Assembly: GCF_001559075.2 (NCBI RefSeq)
Contig: NZ_CP014015.2
Coordinates: 4,774,001 to 4,838,000 of the forward strand
Length of the DNA stretch: 64,000 bases
DNA from: Citrobacter amalonaticus
Lineage (GTDB): Bacteria > Pseudomonadota > Gammaproteobacteria > Enterobacterales > Enterobacteriaceae
Direction: 5' to 3'
Shown: positions 16,897 to 25,408 of the stretch, piece after piece
Numbering within the stretch: position 1 is the first letter of the stretch
How the letters are laid out: each line of letters begins with the position of its first letter
Position numbers and translations under genes: made by a program
Notes under the pieces: generated by a model
The model's database searches: none
Seen by the model: the letters and a program-made list of their open reading frames with translations, nothing else
Told to the model about the DNA's origin: nothing

Positions 16897-17678
16897 TTGA
16901 ATTATTACTGCCTGGCTGGTTAGCCGGGATCATGCTGGCCTGCGCGGCGGGTCCATTGGGTTCATTCGTCGTCTGGCGTCGGATGTCCTATTTTGGTGAT
17001 ACGCTGGCGCATGCGTCGCTGCTCGGCGTCGCCTTTGGCCTGTTGTTGGATGTGAACCCTTTCTATGCGGTCATTGCTGTGACGCTGATGCTGGCGGCAG
17101 GCCTGGTCTGGCTGGAGAAGCGCCCTCACCTTGCCATCGATACGCTGCTTGGCATTATGGCGCACAGCGCGCTGTCCCTGGGCCTGGTCGTGGTCAGCCT
17201 GATGTCGAATATTCGCGTGGATCTGATGGCCTACCTGTTTGGCGATCTGCTGGCGGTTACGCCGGACGATTTGATCTCTATCGCCATTGGCGTGGTGATC
17301 GTACTGGCGATCCTCTTCTGGCAATGGCGTAACCTGCTGTCGATGACCATCAGCCCCGATCTGGCGTTTGTTGACGGGGTGAAACTGCAGCGCGTGAAGC
17401 TGCTGTTGATGCTGGTCACTGCCTTAACCATTGGTGTGGCGATGAAGTTCGTCGGGGCGCTGATCATAACCTCGTTGCTGATTATCCCGGCGGCGACGGC
17501 GCGTCGCTTTGCTCGCACGCCGGAACAGATGGCTGGCGTTGCGGTAGGGATTGGCATGATAGCGGTTACAGGCGGGCTGACCTTCTCGGCCTTCTACGAT
17601 ACCCCTGCGGGTCCCTCAGTGGTGCTGTGCGCCGCGCTGCTGTTTATTCTGAGCATGTCGAAGAAAACAGCGGCCTGA
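16893..17678 (+). CDS. znuB: Zinc ABC transporter, membrane permease
   Basis: Integral membrane subunit of ZnuABC, 261 residues, ABC-3 (metal-type) permease family. At least seven long hydrophobic segments are visible, including LLPGWLAGIMLACAAGPLGS at the start and LLMLVTALTIGVAMKFVGAL near residue 165. The start ATG overlaps the znuC stop. The gene is convergent with ruvB, with a REP-like repeat between them. Confidence 0.96.
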   Translation: MIELLLPGWLAGIMLACAAGPLGSFVVWRRMSYFGDTLAHASLLGVAFGLLLDVNPFYAVIAVTLMLAAGLVWLEKRPHLAIDTLLGIMAHSALSLGLVVVSLMSNIRVDLMAYLFGDLLAVTPDDLISIAIGVVIVLAILFWQWRNLLSMTISPDLAFVDGVKLQRVKLLLMLVTALTIGVAMKFVGALIITSLLIIPAATARRFARTPEQMAGVAVGIGMIAVTGGLTFSAFYDTPAGPSVVLCAALLFILSMSKKTAA

Positions 17679-17682
17679 TTTT

Positions 17683-17749
17683 CCCGGTGGCGCTGAGCTT
17701 ACCGTGCCTACAACATCGAGTAGGCGTGATAAGCGCAGCGCCCTCAGAC
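17683..17749. repeat. REP-like inverted repeat between znuB and ruvB
   Basis: The segment ggcgctgagcttaccg at 17689 and its counterpart gataagcgcagcgccc ending at 17742 are inverted copies that pair over about 12 of 13 positions. The inner part, gcctac and gtaggc around an 8-nt loop, also pairs. This is the Y-REP pattern (GTAGGCxTGATAAGCGxAGCGCC) between convergent genes. Confidence 0.75.
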
Positions 17750-17750
17750 A

Positions 17751-18761
17751 TCAAGGCATTTCCGGCGGCGTAATGCCAAAGTGGTTCCAGGCGCGCACTG
17801 TCGCCATTCTTCCGCGCGGCGTGCGCTGCAAAAAGCCTTGCTGAATCAGATACGGCTCCAGCACATCTTCAATGGTTTCACGCTCTTCACCGATGGCTGC
17901 CGCCAGGTTATCCAGCCCGACCGGCCCGCCAAAGAATTTGTCGATTACCGCCAGCAGCAGCTTGCGATCCATGTAATCAAACCCTTCAGCATCAACGTTC
18001 AGCATATCCAGCGCCTGTGCGGCAATCTCGGCGGAAATGGTGCCATCATGCTTCACTTCTGCAAAATCCCGCACGCGTCTGAGCAGACGGTTGGCGATAC
18101 GCGGCGTCCCCCGTGCGCGACGCGCGACTTCCAGCGCCCCTTCGTCGCTCATCTCCAGCCCCATAAAGCGCGCGCTGCGCCCTACGATATGCTGGAGATC
18201 CGGCACCTGATAAAACTCCAGACGCTGCACAATGCCAAAGCGATCGCGCAATGGAGAGGTCAGTGAACCCGCGCGGGTCGTTGCGCCAATCAGGGTAAAC
18301 GGCGGCAGATCGATTTTAATCGAGCGCGCCGCCGGTCCTTCGCCGATCATAATATCCAGCTGATAATCTTCCATCGCCGGATAGAGCACCTCTTCCACCA
18401 CCGGCGACAGTCGATGGATCTCATCGATAAACAGTACGTCGTGCGGCTCAAGGTTGGTCAGCATCGCGGCCAGATCGCCCGCTTTTTCCAGCACCGGGCC
18501 GGAGGTGGTGCGCAGATTGACGCCCATTTCATTGGCGACAATGTTGGCAAGCGTGGTTTTCCCCAGTCCGGGAGGACCAAAAATCAGCAGGTGGTCGAGC
18601 GCATCACCCCGCAGTTTTGCCGCCTGGATGAAAATCTCCATCTGCGAGCGCACCTGCGGTTGACCGATATACTCTTCGAGTAATTTCGGGCGAATAGCGC
18701 GATCGGCGACCTCTTCTGTGAGAGTGGCACCTGCCGAAATCAGGCGATCTGCTTCTATCAT
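17751..18761 (-). CDS. ruvB: Holliday junction branch-migration ATPase RuvB
   Basis: Hexameric AAA+ motor that drives branch migration with RuvA. All 336 residues of the E. coli protein length are present. Walker A is GPPGLGKTT near residue 62, Walker B is LFIDEIHR near residue 110, sensor 1 is GATTRAGSLTSPLRDRFG with the arginine finger, and a winged-helix C-terminal domain ends in ITPPEMP. It lies 8 bp after ruvA in one operon under LexA control. Confidence 0.97.
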   Translation of the reverse strand: MIEADRLISAGATLTEEVADRAIRPKLLEEYIGQPQVRSQMEIFIQAAKLRGDALDHLLIFGPPGLGKTTLANIVANEMGVNLRTTSGPVLEKAGDLAAMLTNLEPHDVLFIDEIHRLSPVVEEVLYPAMEDYQLDIMIGEGPAARSIKIDLPPFTLIGATTRAGSLTSPLRDRFGIVQRLEFYQVPDLQHIVGRSARFMGLEMSDEGALEVARRARGTPRIANRLLRRVRDFAEVKHDGTISAEIAAQALDMLNVDAEGFDYMDRKLLLAVIDKFFGGPVGLDNLAAAIGEERETIEDVLEPYLIQQGFLQRTPRGRMATVRAWNHFGITPPEMP

Positions 18762-18769
18762 CCTTTACC

Positions 18770-19381
18770 TCATAACGCGGCGCGCAGGGCTTCGCGGATC
18801 AGTGTTTCACTGCTGGCATCCGGGCGAGCGATTTTGCTCACCATGCGGCTGGCTTCCTGTGGTTTATAGCCCAGCGCCACCAGCGCCGCAACCGCTTCCT
18901 GTTCGGCATCGTCCGTCGCCGGGCTCGCTGGCGAGGTCAGTACCAGATCGGCGGCTGGCGTAAAGAGATCGCCATGCAGGCCTTTGAAACGGTCCTTCAT
19001 TTCGACAATCAGTCGTTCGGCCGTTTTTTTGCCGATCCCCGGCAGCTTGACCAGCGCGCCCAGTTCTTCGCGTTCGACAGCGTTGACGAACTGCTGCGCG
19101 GACATCCCGGACAGGATCGCCAGCGCCAGTTTAGGGCCGACGCCGTTGGTTTTGATCAGTTCTTTAAACAACGTGCGCTCTTGCTTATTGTTAAAGCCGT
19201 ACAGCAGTTGTGCGTCTTCGCGAACCACGAAGTGGGTAAAGACAACGGCTTCTTTTCCGGATTCCGGGAGCTCATAAAAACAGGTCATTGGCATATGCAC
19301 TTCATAGCCGACGCCGCCCACTTCGAGTAACACCAGCGGGGGTTGTTTTTCCAGAATGATGCCTCTGAGTCTGCCTATCAC
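18770..19381 (-). CDS. ruvA: Holliday junction DNA-binding protein RuvA
   Basis: Tetrameric protein that holds the four-way junction and loads RuvB. Of 203 residues, domain I is the N-terminal OB fold (MIGRLRGIILEKQPPLVLLE), domain II contains two helix-hairpin-helix motifs (NGVGPKLALAILSG and PGIGKKTAERLIVEMKD), and the C-terminal domain III that contacts RuvB follows an Ala/Pro-rich linker. The E. coli yebB gene that lies between ruvA and ruvC is absent here; only 77 bp separate them, with a LexA box. Confidence 0.97.
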   Translation of the reverse strand: MIGRLRGIILEKQPPLVLLEVGGVGYEVHMPMTCFYELPESGKEAVVFTHFVVREDAQLLYGFNNKQERTLFKELIKTNGVGPKLALAILSGMSAQQFVNAVEREELGALVKLPGIGKKTAERLIVEMKDRFKGLHGDLFTPAADLVLTSPASPATDDAEQEAVAALVALGYKPQEASRMVSKIARPDASSETLIREALRAAL

Positions 19382-19420
19382 GTTACGCTCCTGCGTTGGG
19401 CCGAAAGTAAAGCCGTATCA

Positions 19421-19449
19421 TAAAAAAAGGCTGGATAGATATCCAGCCT
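19421..19449 (-). terminator. Hairpin terminator of ruvC, overlapping the ruvAB LexA box
   Basis: On the minus strand the perfect arms aggctggata and tatccagcct are followed by TTTTTTTA. It lies 9 bp after the ruvC stop and has the form of a Rho-independent terminator. The same stem contains the LexA operator. Confidence 0.75.
19431..19446. promoter_or_regulatory. LexA box of ruvAB
   Basis: The minus-strand sequence ctggatatctatccag (CTGG-N8-CCAG) is the same 16-bp core as the E. coli ruvAB SOS operator. It lies 50 bp upstream of ruvA. Confidence 0.85.
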
Positions 19450-19458
19450 CATTTGTCA

Positions 19459-19980
19459 TTATCGCAAGCGACCTCGGGCAAGATTGAGGCGCGATTCGCT
19501 CATTTGCATCGCATTCTGACTGACGTGGCAGTGTGTAATGGCGATGGCCAGCGCATCTGCCGCATCCGCCTGCGGATTCGCTGGCAGTTTCAGCAAGGTT
19601 CGCACCATGTGCTGCACCTGACTTTTCTCTGCGCTACCAATGCCAACCACCGTCTGCTTGACCTGACGTGCCGCGTACTCAAATACTGGCAGTTCCTGGT
19701 TGACTGCCGCCACAATCGCCACCCCGCGCGCCTGCCCCAGTTTGAGCGCAGAATCGGCGTTCTTCGCCATAAACACCTGCTCGATGGCAAAGTAGTCGGG
19801 CTGAAACTGGGTGATGATTTCCGTCACGCCGGCATAAATCAGCTTAAGGCGCGACGGAAGATCGTCGACTTTGGTACGAATGCAGCCGCTGCCGAGATAC
19901 GTCAGTTGTCTGCCGACCTGACGTATCACGCCGTAACCGGTAATGCGGGAGCCCGGATCAATACCGAGAATGATGGACAT
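19459..19980 (-). CDS. ruvC: Crossover junction endodeoxyribonuclease RuvC
   Basis: Dimeric Holliday-junction resolvase, RNase H fold. The ATG at 19980 is chosen over an in-frame GTG one codon upstream because GGAGG then stands 6 nt before it; this gives the standard 173 residues. The four acidic catalytic positions are visible: GIDPGS (Asp7), AIEQVF (Glu66) and the QADAADALAIAITH segment with the last two Asp. yebC lies upstream on the same strand. Confidence 0.97.
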   Translation of the reverse strand: MSIILGIDPGSRITGYGVIRQVGRQLTYLGSGCIRTKVDDLPSRLKLIYAGVTEIITQFQPDYFAIEQVFMAKNADSALKLGQARGVAIVAAVNQELPVFEYAARQVKQTVVGIGSAEKSQVQHMVRTLLKLPANPQADAADALAIAITHCHVSQNAMQMSESRLNLARGRLR

Positions 19981-20014
19981 CACGCGCCTCCGGTTGTAAC
20001 GGGATTAAGCCACA

Positions 20015-20758
20015 TCATTCTAATGTAGCGGCAACCTCATCAGAGATTTCACCGTTGTGATAAACTTCCTGCACGTCGTCACAGTCTTCCAGCATGTCGA
20101 TCAGACGCATCAGTTTTGGTGCGGTTTCCGCATCCATCTCCGCTTTGGTCGACGGGATCATAGAGACTTCAGAACTGTCGGCTTTCAGACCGGCGGCTTC
20201 CAGTGCATCACGCACTTTGCCCATCTCTTCCCATGCCGTGTAGACGTCAATCGCGCCATCATCGAAGGTCACAACATCTTCCGCGCCCGCTTCCAGCGCC
20301 GCTTCCATGATCACGTCTTCATCCCCTTTTTCGAAAGAGATGACGCCTTTTTTGCTGAACAGGTAGGAAACAGAACCATCCGTGCCCAGGTTACCCCCGG
20401 TCTTGCTGAAGGCGTGACGCACTTCGGCAACGGTGCGGTTACGGTTGTCAGACAGACATTCAATCATCACCGCAGTGCCGCCAGGACCGTAACCTTCATA
20501 GATGATGGTTTCCATGTTCGCATCATCATCACCGCCCACGCCGCGGGCGATTGCACGGTTCAGCGTGTCACGGGTCATGTTGTTAGCCAGCGCTTTATCG
20601 ACAGCCGCACGCAGACGCGGGTTCGCATCCGGATCGCCGCCGCCCAGTTTGGCCGCGGTCACCAGCTCACGAATAATCTTGGTGAAGATTTTGCCGCGCT
20701 TCGCATCCTGCGCCGCTTTACGGTGTCTGGTGTTGGCCCATTTACTATGACCTGCCAT
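20015..20758 (-). CDS. yebC: YebC/TACO1-family protein
   Basis: Member of the widely conserved YebC family, reported as transcription regulators and, more recently, as factors that help ribosomes at polyproline stretches. The 247 residues begin with the signature MAGHSKWANTRHRKAAQDAK. The conserved GYGPGGTAVMIECLSDN segment is near residue 93. Its C-terminus is acidic. It stands 34 bp before ruvC and 28 bp after nudB, in the usual nudB-yebC-ruvC order. Confidence 0.95.
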   Translation of the reverse strand: MAGHSKWANTRHRKAAQDAKRGKIFTKIIRELVTAAKLGGGDPDANPRLRAAVDKALANNMTRDTLNRAIARGVGGDDDANMETIIYEGYGPGGTAVMIECLSDNRNRTVAEVRHAFSKTGGNLGTDGSVSYLFSKKGVISFEKGDEDVIMEAALEAGAEDVVTFDDGAIDVYTAWEEMGKVRDALEAAGLKADSSEVSMIPSTKAEMDAETAPKLMRLIDMLEDCDDVQEVYHNGEISDEVAATLE

Positions 20759-20786
20759 AAATATTTCCTCAAAAAAGCACGCCCTC

Positions 20787-21239
20787 TCAGGCGATGTTAA
20801 TCACAAATTCTTCAATCGCCTGCCGGTTGCTCCATGACTTGGTGAGCGCCGCCGCAGCTGGCGCATCAAGCCACTGGTAGGCCAGATGTTCACTAAAAAC
20901 GATCTGACGTTCTTGCGGCAGCGCAAGGCAGAACCAGGATTCTGTATTGCGCAGCACACCCGGTGCATAGCGATGACGTAAATGAGAAAAAATCTCAAAC
21001 TCCACCGTGCGCTGACAGTCAATTAAGGTCAGTTGCTCAGCTGCAACGTCAATGGCGACCTCTTCCTTTACTTCGCGCATGGCGGCCTGCGACGCGGTCT
21101 CCCCCTCTTCCACACTGCCGGTAACCGACTGCCAGAATTCAGGATCGTCGCGTCGCTGTAACATCAGCACCCGTTTCGTGTCCTGGGCATAAATGACAAC
21201 TAAGACAGAAACGGGACGCTTATACACTTTATCCTTCAC
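20787..21239 (-). CDS. nudB: Dihydroneopterin triphosphate diphosphatase
   Basis: Nudix hydrolase that removes pyrophosphate from dihydroneopterin triphosphate in folate synthesis. The GTG at 21239 is taken as start because it has AAAGAG about 6 nt upstream and gives the E. coli length of 150 residues (KDKVYKRPVSVLVV); an ATG 19 codons earlier lacks conservation. The Nudix box runs from GSVEEGET to REVKEEV at about residues 40-60. It stands between aspS and yebC. Confidence 0.94.
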   Translation of the reverse strand: MKDKVYKRPVSVLVVIYAQDTKRVLMLQRRDDPEFWQSVTGSVEEGETASQAAMREVKEEVAIDVAAEQLTLIDCQRTVEFEIFSHLRHRYAPGVLRNTESWFCLALPQERQIVFSEHLAYQWLDAPAAAALTKSWSNRQAIEEFVINIA

Positions 21240-21356
21240 GCTATCTCTTTGTTGGCTGCCTTCGCTCATCCCATTCACATAGTTATCTATGCTCATGGGA
21301 ATTCACTCAGTTGCCGCCGCGATGTAGCGCAAATGATTTCGTGTATATAAGCCATA

Positions 21357-23129
21357 TCAGTTTTTCTCTTCCTTTTTCACCACGTCGATACCCAGTTCAG
21401 CCAACGCTGCTGGATTAGCGACGCTCGGCGCTTCGGTCATCAGACACGCCGCTGCGGTGGTTTTCGGGAAGGCGATAACGTCACGAATATTGTCGGTGCC
21501 GGTCAGCAGCATGGTCAAACGGTCAAGACCAAATGCCAGGCCCGCGTGCGGCGGCGTACCGTATTTCAGCGCGTCGAGCAGGAAGCCAAACTTCTCACGC
21601 TGTTCCTGTTCATTGATGCCCAGAATGCCAAACACGGTCTGCTGCATTTCGCCGCTGTGAATACGCACAGAACCACCACCGACTTCGTAGCCGTTGATAA
21701 CCATGTCGTAGGCATTCGCCACCGCGTCTTCCGGTGCCGCTTTCAGTTCTGCAGCCGTCATGTCTTTCGGTGAGGTGAACGGGTGATGCATCGCGGTCAG
21801 GCCACCTTCGCCGTCATCTTCAAACATCGGGAAGTCGATGACCCACAGCGGCGCCCATTTCGTTTCGTCAGTCAGCCCCAGGTCTTTACCCAGTTTCAGA
21901 CGCAGCGCGCCCAGCGCGTCGGCAACCACTTTCTTGTTGTCCGCGCCGAAGAAAATCATATCGCCGTCTTGCGCGCCTGTGCGCTCAAGGATCGCTTCCA
22001 CGATTTCCGCGTTGAGGAATTTCGCCACTGGGCTGTTGATGCCTTCCAGACCTTTCGCCCGTTCGGTGACTTTGATATAAGCCAGACCTTTCGCGCCGTA
22101 GATCTTAATAAAGTTACCGTAGTCGTCGATCTGCTTACGGCTTAAGCTCGCACCGCCCGGTACGCGCAGTGCAGCAATGCGACCTTTCGGATCGTTCGCC
22201 GGGCCAGAGAACACGGCAAACTCAACGGCCTTCAGCAGGTCGGCAACGTCCACCAGTTCCATCGGGTTACGCAGATCCGGCTTGTCAGAACCGTAACGAC
22301 GTTCGGCTTCGGCAAAGGTCATGACCGGGAAATCACCTAGTTCCATGCCTTTCACATCATTCCACAGGCTACGCACCAGCGCTTCCATCACCTCACGCAC
22401 CTGTTCGGCGGTCATGAAGGAGGTTTCCACATCGATCTGGGTGAATTCTGGCTGACGGTCAGCACGCAGGTCTTCGTCGCGGAAGCATTTGACGATCTGG
22501 TAGTAACGGTCAAAACCGGACATCATCAGTAGCTGCTTGAACAGCTGCGGTGACTGCGGCAGCGCGTAAAATTTGCCTTTGTGTACACGCGAAGGAACCA
22601 GATAGTCACGCGCACCTTCCGGCGTGGCTTTGGTCAGCATCGGGGTTTCGATATCAAGGAAACCATGATCGTCCATAAAGCGACGTACCAGGCTTGTGAT
22701 CTTCGCGCGGGTTTTCAAGCGCTGAGCCATTTCCGGGCGACGCAGATCCAGATAGCGGTACTTCAGACGCGCTTCTTCGGTGTTCACGTGGTTAGAGTCA
22801 AGCGGCAGTGATTCTGCACGGTTGATGATCGTCAGCGAAGAGGCCAGCACTTCAATTTCGCCAGTTGCCATTTCACCGTTGACGTTTTTCTCGTCACGCG
22901 CACGCACGGTGCCCGTTACCTGGATGCAGAACTCATTACGCAGTTCAGAGGCCAGCTTTAACGCGTCCGCACGATCCGGATCGAAAAACACCTGCACGAT
23001 ACCTTCGCGATCGCGCATGTCGATGAAGATCAGACTACCAAGATCACGACGACGGTTGACCCAACCACACAGAGTCACCTGCTGCCCCACGTGGGACAAA
23101 CGGAGCTGTCCGCAATATTCTGTACGCAT
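21357..23129 (-). CDS. aspS: Aspartyl-tRNA synthetase
   Basis: Class II aminoacyl-tRNA synthetase, bacterial type, 590 residues as in E. coli. Domains in order: N-terminal OB-fold anticodon-binding domain (MRTEYCGQLRLSHVGQQVTL), the catalytic core with motif 1 around FLDIETPMLTKATPEGARD, motif 2 with FRDEDLRADRQPEFTQID, the bacterial GAD insertion, and motif 3 with GLAFGLDRLTMLL. It is the first gene of the leftward aspS-nudB-yebC-ruvC row. Confidence 0.97.
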   Translation of the reverse strand: MRTEYCGQLRLSHVGQQVTLCGWVNRRRDLGSLIFIDMRDREGIVQVFFDPDRADALKLASELRNEFCIQVTGTVRARDEKNVNGEMATGEIEVLASSLTIINRAESLPLDSNHVNTEEARLKYRYLDLRRPEMAQRLKTRAKITSLVRRFMDDHGFLDIETPMLTKATPEGARDYLVPSRVHKGKFYALPQSPQLFKQLLMMSGFDRYYQIVKCFRDEDLRADRQPEFTQIDVETSFMTAEQVREVMEALVRSLWNDVKGMELGDFPVMTFAEAERRYGSDKPDLRNPMELVDVADLLKAVEFAVFSGPANDPKGRIAALRVPGGASLSRKQIDDYGNFIKIYGAKGLAYIKVTERAKGLEGINSPVAKFLNAEIVEAILERTGAQDGDMIFFGADNKKVVADALGALRLKLGKDLGLTDETKWAPLWVIDFPMFEDDGEGGLTAMHHPFTSPKDMTAAELKAAPEDAVANAYDMVINGYEVGGGSVRIHSGEMQQTVFGILGINEQEQREKFGFLLDALKYGTPPHAGLAFGLDRLTMLLTGTDNIRDVIAFPKTTAAACLMTEAPSVANPAALAELGIDVVKKEEKN

Positions 23130-23539
23130 GAGATATCCCTTAATTAGCCGCAGGCGGATTGTCGCCTGCCTCGCAGGCCACGATGTCGCAGCTTTAACTG
23201 TATGTCACAACTGAATGAAAAAGGCGGCTATTATACTGGAAATTCGACCGCACGATAAGAGCCTATCCCAGTAGGCTATCTTTTTTGCCATTTTGCCCCT
23301 GGGCAGTGCTCACAATCCTCACGTACTCTTGTACGCTGCGGTTGTTCCACGCTGTCCGCGGGCAAACTGGCGGCAACAATTACGCTTACTGGGAGAGACG
23401 CTACGTCCGGTACTGACTGTACGCCTGTTTCCTGGACGGGCATTGCGTATTCTCACAAAAAATAACAAAAATTGTCGCTCCTTACACACCCAATCGCGAT
23501 TAAGGTGTAACGGAATTTTGATTTTTGACGGGAGTTATC
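23130..23539. other. aspS-yecD divergent intergenic region
   Basis: 410 bp with no convincing coding frame. The middle holds a 144-bp imperfect palindrome (described separately). The yecD side is AT-rich (aaaaaataacaaaaatt) and ends in a GACGGGAG ribosome-binding site for yecD. Confidence 0.7.
23259..23402. repeat. 144-bp imperfect palindromic element with terminal inverted repeats
   Basis: The left end agcctatcccagtaggc (23260-23276) is matched by the inverted right end gcttactgggagagacgct (23384-23402), sharing TCCCAGTA-GC. Further in, tttgcccctgggcagtg pairs with the inverse of cgctgtccgcgggcaaa. The centre is cgtac-tctt-gtacg near 23322-23335. No coding capacity is seen. The form is that of a non-autonomous foldback (MITE-like) or large structured intergenic repeat; the family was not identified. 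Confidence 0.7.
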
Positions 23540-24106
23540 ATGTTACAACTGAACGCTAAAACGACAGCCCTGGTTATTATTGACCTGCAGGAAGGGATCC
23601 TGCCCTTCGCCGGCGGCCCTCATTCGGCCAATGACGTGGTGGCGCGCGCCGCCCGGCTGGCACAGACGTTTCGTGCTAACGGCTCCCCGGTGGTGATGGT
23701 CCGCGTGGGCTGGTCTGATGATTACGCCGAAGCGCTCAAACAACCCGTTGACGCCCAGGCGCCGGCCAAAGCGCTGCCGGAAAACTGGTGGTCATATCCG
23801 CAAGCGCTGGGTAAAGCCGACAGCGATCTGGAAGTCACCAAACGCCAGTGGGGCGCATTCTATGGCACGGATCTCGAGCTTCAGTTGCGCCGTCGCGGTA
23901 TCGATACCATCGTGCTGTGCGGGATTTCGACCAACATCGGCGTCGAGTCCACCGCACGTAACGCCTGGGAACTGGGGTTTAGCCTGGTGATTGCCGAAGA
24001 CGCCTGTAGCGCCGCCAGCGCCGACCAGCATCAGAACAGCCTGACGCACATCTTCCCTCGTATTGCACGTGTGCGCAGCACAGAAGAGATCGTCAACGCC
24101 TTATGA
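23540..24106 (+). CDS. yecD: YecD, isochorismatase-family cysteine hydrolase
   Basis: Putative hydrolase of unknown substrate. The ATG at 23540 follows GGGAG and gives 188 residues, as in E. coli. The Asp-Lys-Cys triad of the family is visible: Asp in LVIIDLQEG near residue 18, Lys in VTKRQWGAFYGT near residue 107 and Cys in IVLCGISTNIGVES near residue 142. It overlaps yecE by 4 bp, so the two are translationally coupled. Confidence 0.94.
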   Translation: MLQLNAKTTALVIIDLQEGILPFAGGPHSANDVVARAARLAQTFRANGSPVVMVRVGWSDDYAEALKQPVDAQAPAKALPENWWSYPQALGKADSDLEVTKRQWGAFYGTDLELQLRRRGIDTIVLCGISTNIGVESTARNAWELGFSLVIAEDACSAASADQHQNSLTHIFPRIARVRSTEEIVNAL

Positions 24107-24921
24107 TCTACATAGGTCTGCCGCAATGGTCGCACCCGAAGTGGGTGCGTCTTGGCATCACCGGTCTTGAAGAGTATGCCCGCCACTTTAACTGTGTGGA
24201 AGGCAACACCACGCTGTACGCGTTGCCAAAAGCGGAGATTGTGGCGCGCTGGTACACACAAACGACGGATGCGTTTCGTTTCTGTTTTAAATTTCCGGCG
24301 ACCATTTCCCATCAGGCAGCCCTGCGCAATTGCGATGATCTGCTCCATGAATTCCTGACCCGGATGTCGCCGCTGGAAAGTCGCATCGGCCAGTACTGGC
24401 TGCAATTGCCCGCCACCTTTGGCCCACGCGATCTCCCTGCTCTCTGGCATTTTCTTGATGCCTTACCACAGACGTTTACCTACGGCGTCGAAGTCCGCCA
24501 CCCTGAGTTTTTCGCTAAAGGTGACGCTGAACAGCAGCTCAATAGCGGATTGCATCAGCGCGGGGTGAATCGGGTTATCCTCGACAGCCGCCCGGTACAC
24601 GCAGCCCATGCGCATAATGAAGCCATCCGCGACGCCCAGCGCAAGAAACCGAAACTGCCGGTTCATGCGGTAGTCACCGCGAACCATCCGCTGGTGCGCT
24701 TTATCGGCAGCGATAATATGCGACAAAACCGGGAATTCTTTGCCGCCTGGCTAAAAAAATTACCGCTCTGGGAGCAGACCACCACGCCGTATCTCTTTTT
24801 GCACACCCCGGATATCGCACAGGCTCCGGAACTGGTCGATACCCTGTGGCAGGACTTGCGCGACGTCTTACCGGAGATCGGAACTGCTCCGTCCATTCCA
24901 CAGCAATCTTCTCTTTTCTGA
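24103..24921 (+). CDS. yecE: YecE, DUF72 family protein
   Basis: TIM-barrel-like DUF72 protein of unknown function, 272 residues. The family's opening pattern IGLPQWSHPKW and FNCVEGNTTLYALP are present, as is FCFKFPATISH near residue 63. The start ATG overlaps the yecD stop (ATGA). It is followed after about 50 bp by yecN. Confidence 0.93.
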   Translation: MIYIGLPQWSHPKWVRLGITGLEEYARHFNCVEGNTTLYALPKAEIVARWYTQTTDAFRFCFKFPATISHQAALRNCDDLLHEFLTRMSPLESRIGQYWLQLPATFGPRDLPALWHFLDALPQTFTYGVEVRHPEFFAKGDAEQQLNSGLHQRGVNRVILDSRPVHAAHAHNEAIRDAQRKKPKLPVHAVVTANHPLVRFIGSDNMRQNREFFAAWLKKLPLWEQTTTPYLFLHTPDIAQAPELVDTLWQDLRDVLPEIGTAPSIPQQSSLF

Positions 24922-24972
24922 AATTGCCACCTATCATAGACAGTGCCATCAGCCATTTTAAAGGGAGTTTGT

Positions 24973-25368
24973 ATGGTAAGCGCGCTGTATGCCGTTTTGG
25001 GTGCGTTGTTGTTGATGAAGTTTTCTTTTGACGTTGTCCGCCTGCGGATGCAATACCGCGTTGCCTATGGCGACGGCGGCTTCAGTGAACTCCAGACCGC
25101 CATCCGCATTCATGGGAATGCGGTGGAATATGTTCCCGTCGCGTTAGTGCTGCTGTTGTTTATGGAAATGAACGGCGCCGAAACCTGGATGGTGCATATT
25201 TGCGGCATTATTCTGCTCGTGGGTCGGCTGATGCATTATTACGGTTTCCATCATCGTCTGTTCCGCTGGCGTCGCTCCGGCATGAGCGCCACCTGGTGTG
25301 CATTGTTGCTGATGGTGCTGGCGAACCTTTGGTATATGCCGTGGGAGTTGGTTTTCTCCCTGCATTAG
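24973..25368 (+). CDS. yecN: YecN, MAPEG-family inner-membrane protein
   Basis: Small membrane protein of the MAPEG family (membrane-associated proteins in eicosanoid and glutathione metabolism); its bacterial role is not known. The ATG at 24973 has GGGAG upstream and gives 131 residues. Four hydrophobic helices are visible, and the MAPEG pattern RIHGNAVEYVPVALVLL lies near residue 45. Confidence 0.93.
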   Translation: MVSALYAVLGALLLMKFSFDVVRLRMQYRVAYGDGGFSELQTAIRIHGNAVEYVPVALVLLLFMEMNGAETWMVHICGIILLVGRLMHYYGFHHRLFRWRRSGMSATWCALLLMVLANLWYMPWELVFSLH

Positions 25369-25408
25369 CGCACAATACGCCACTTTATTTTTCCCGGATT
25401 TTTACGTT

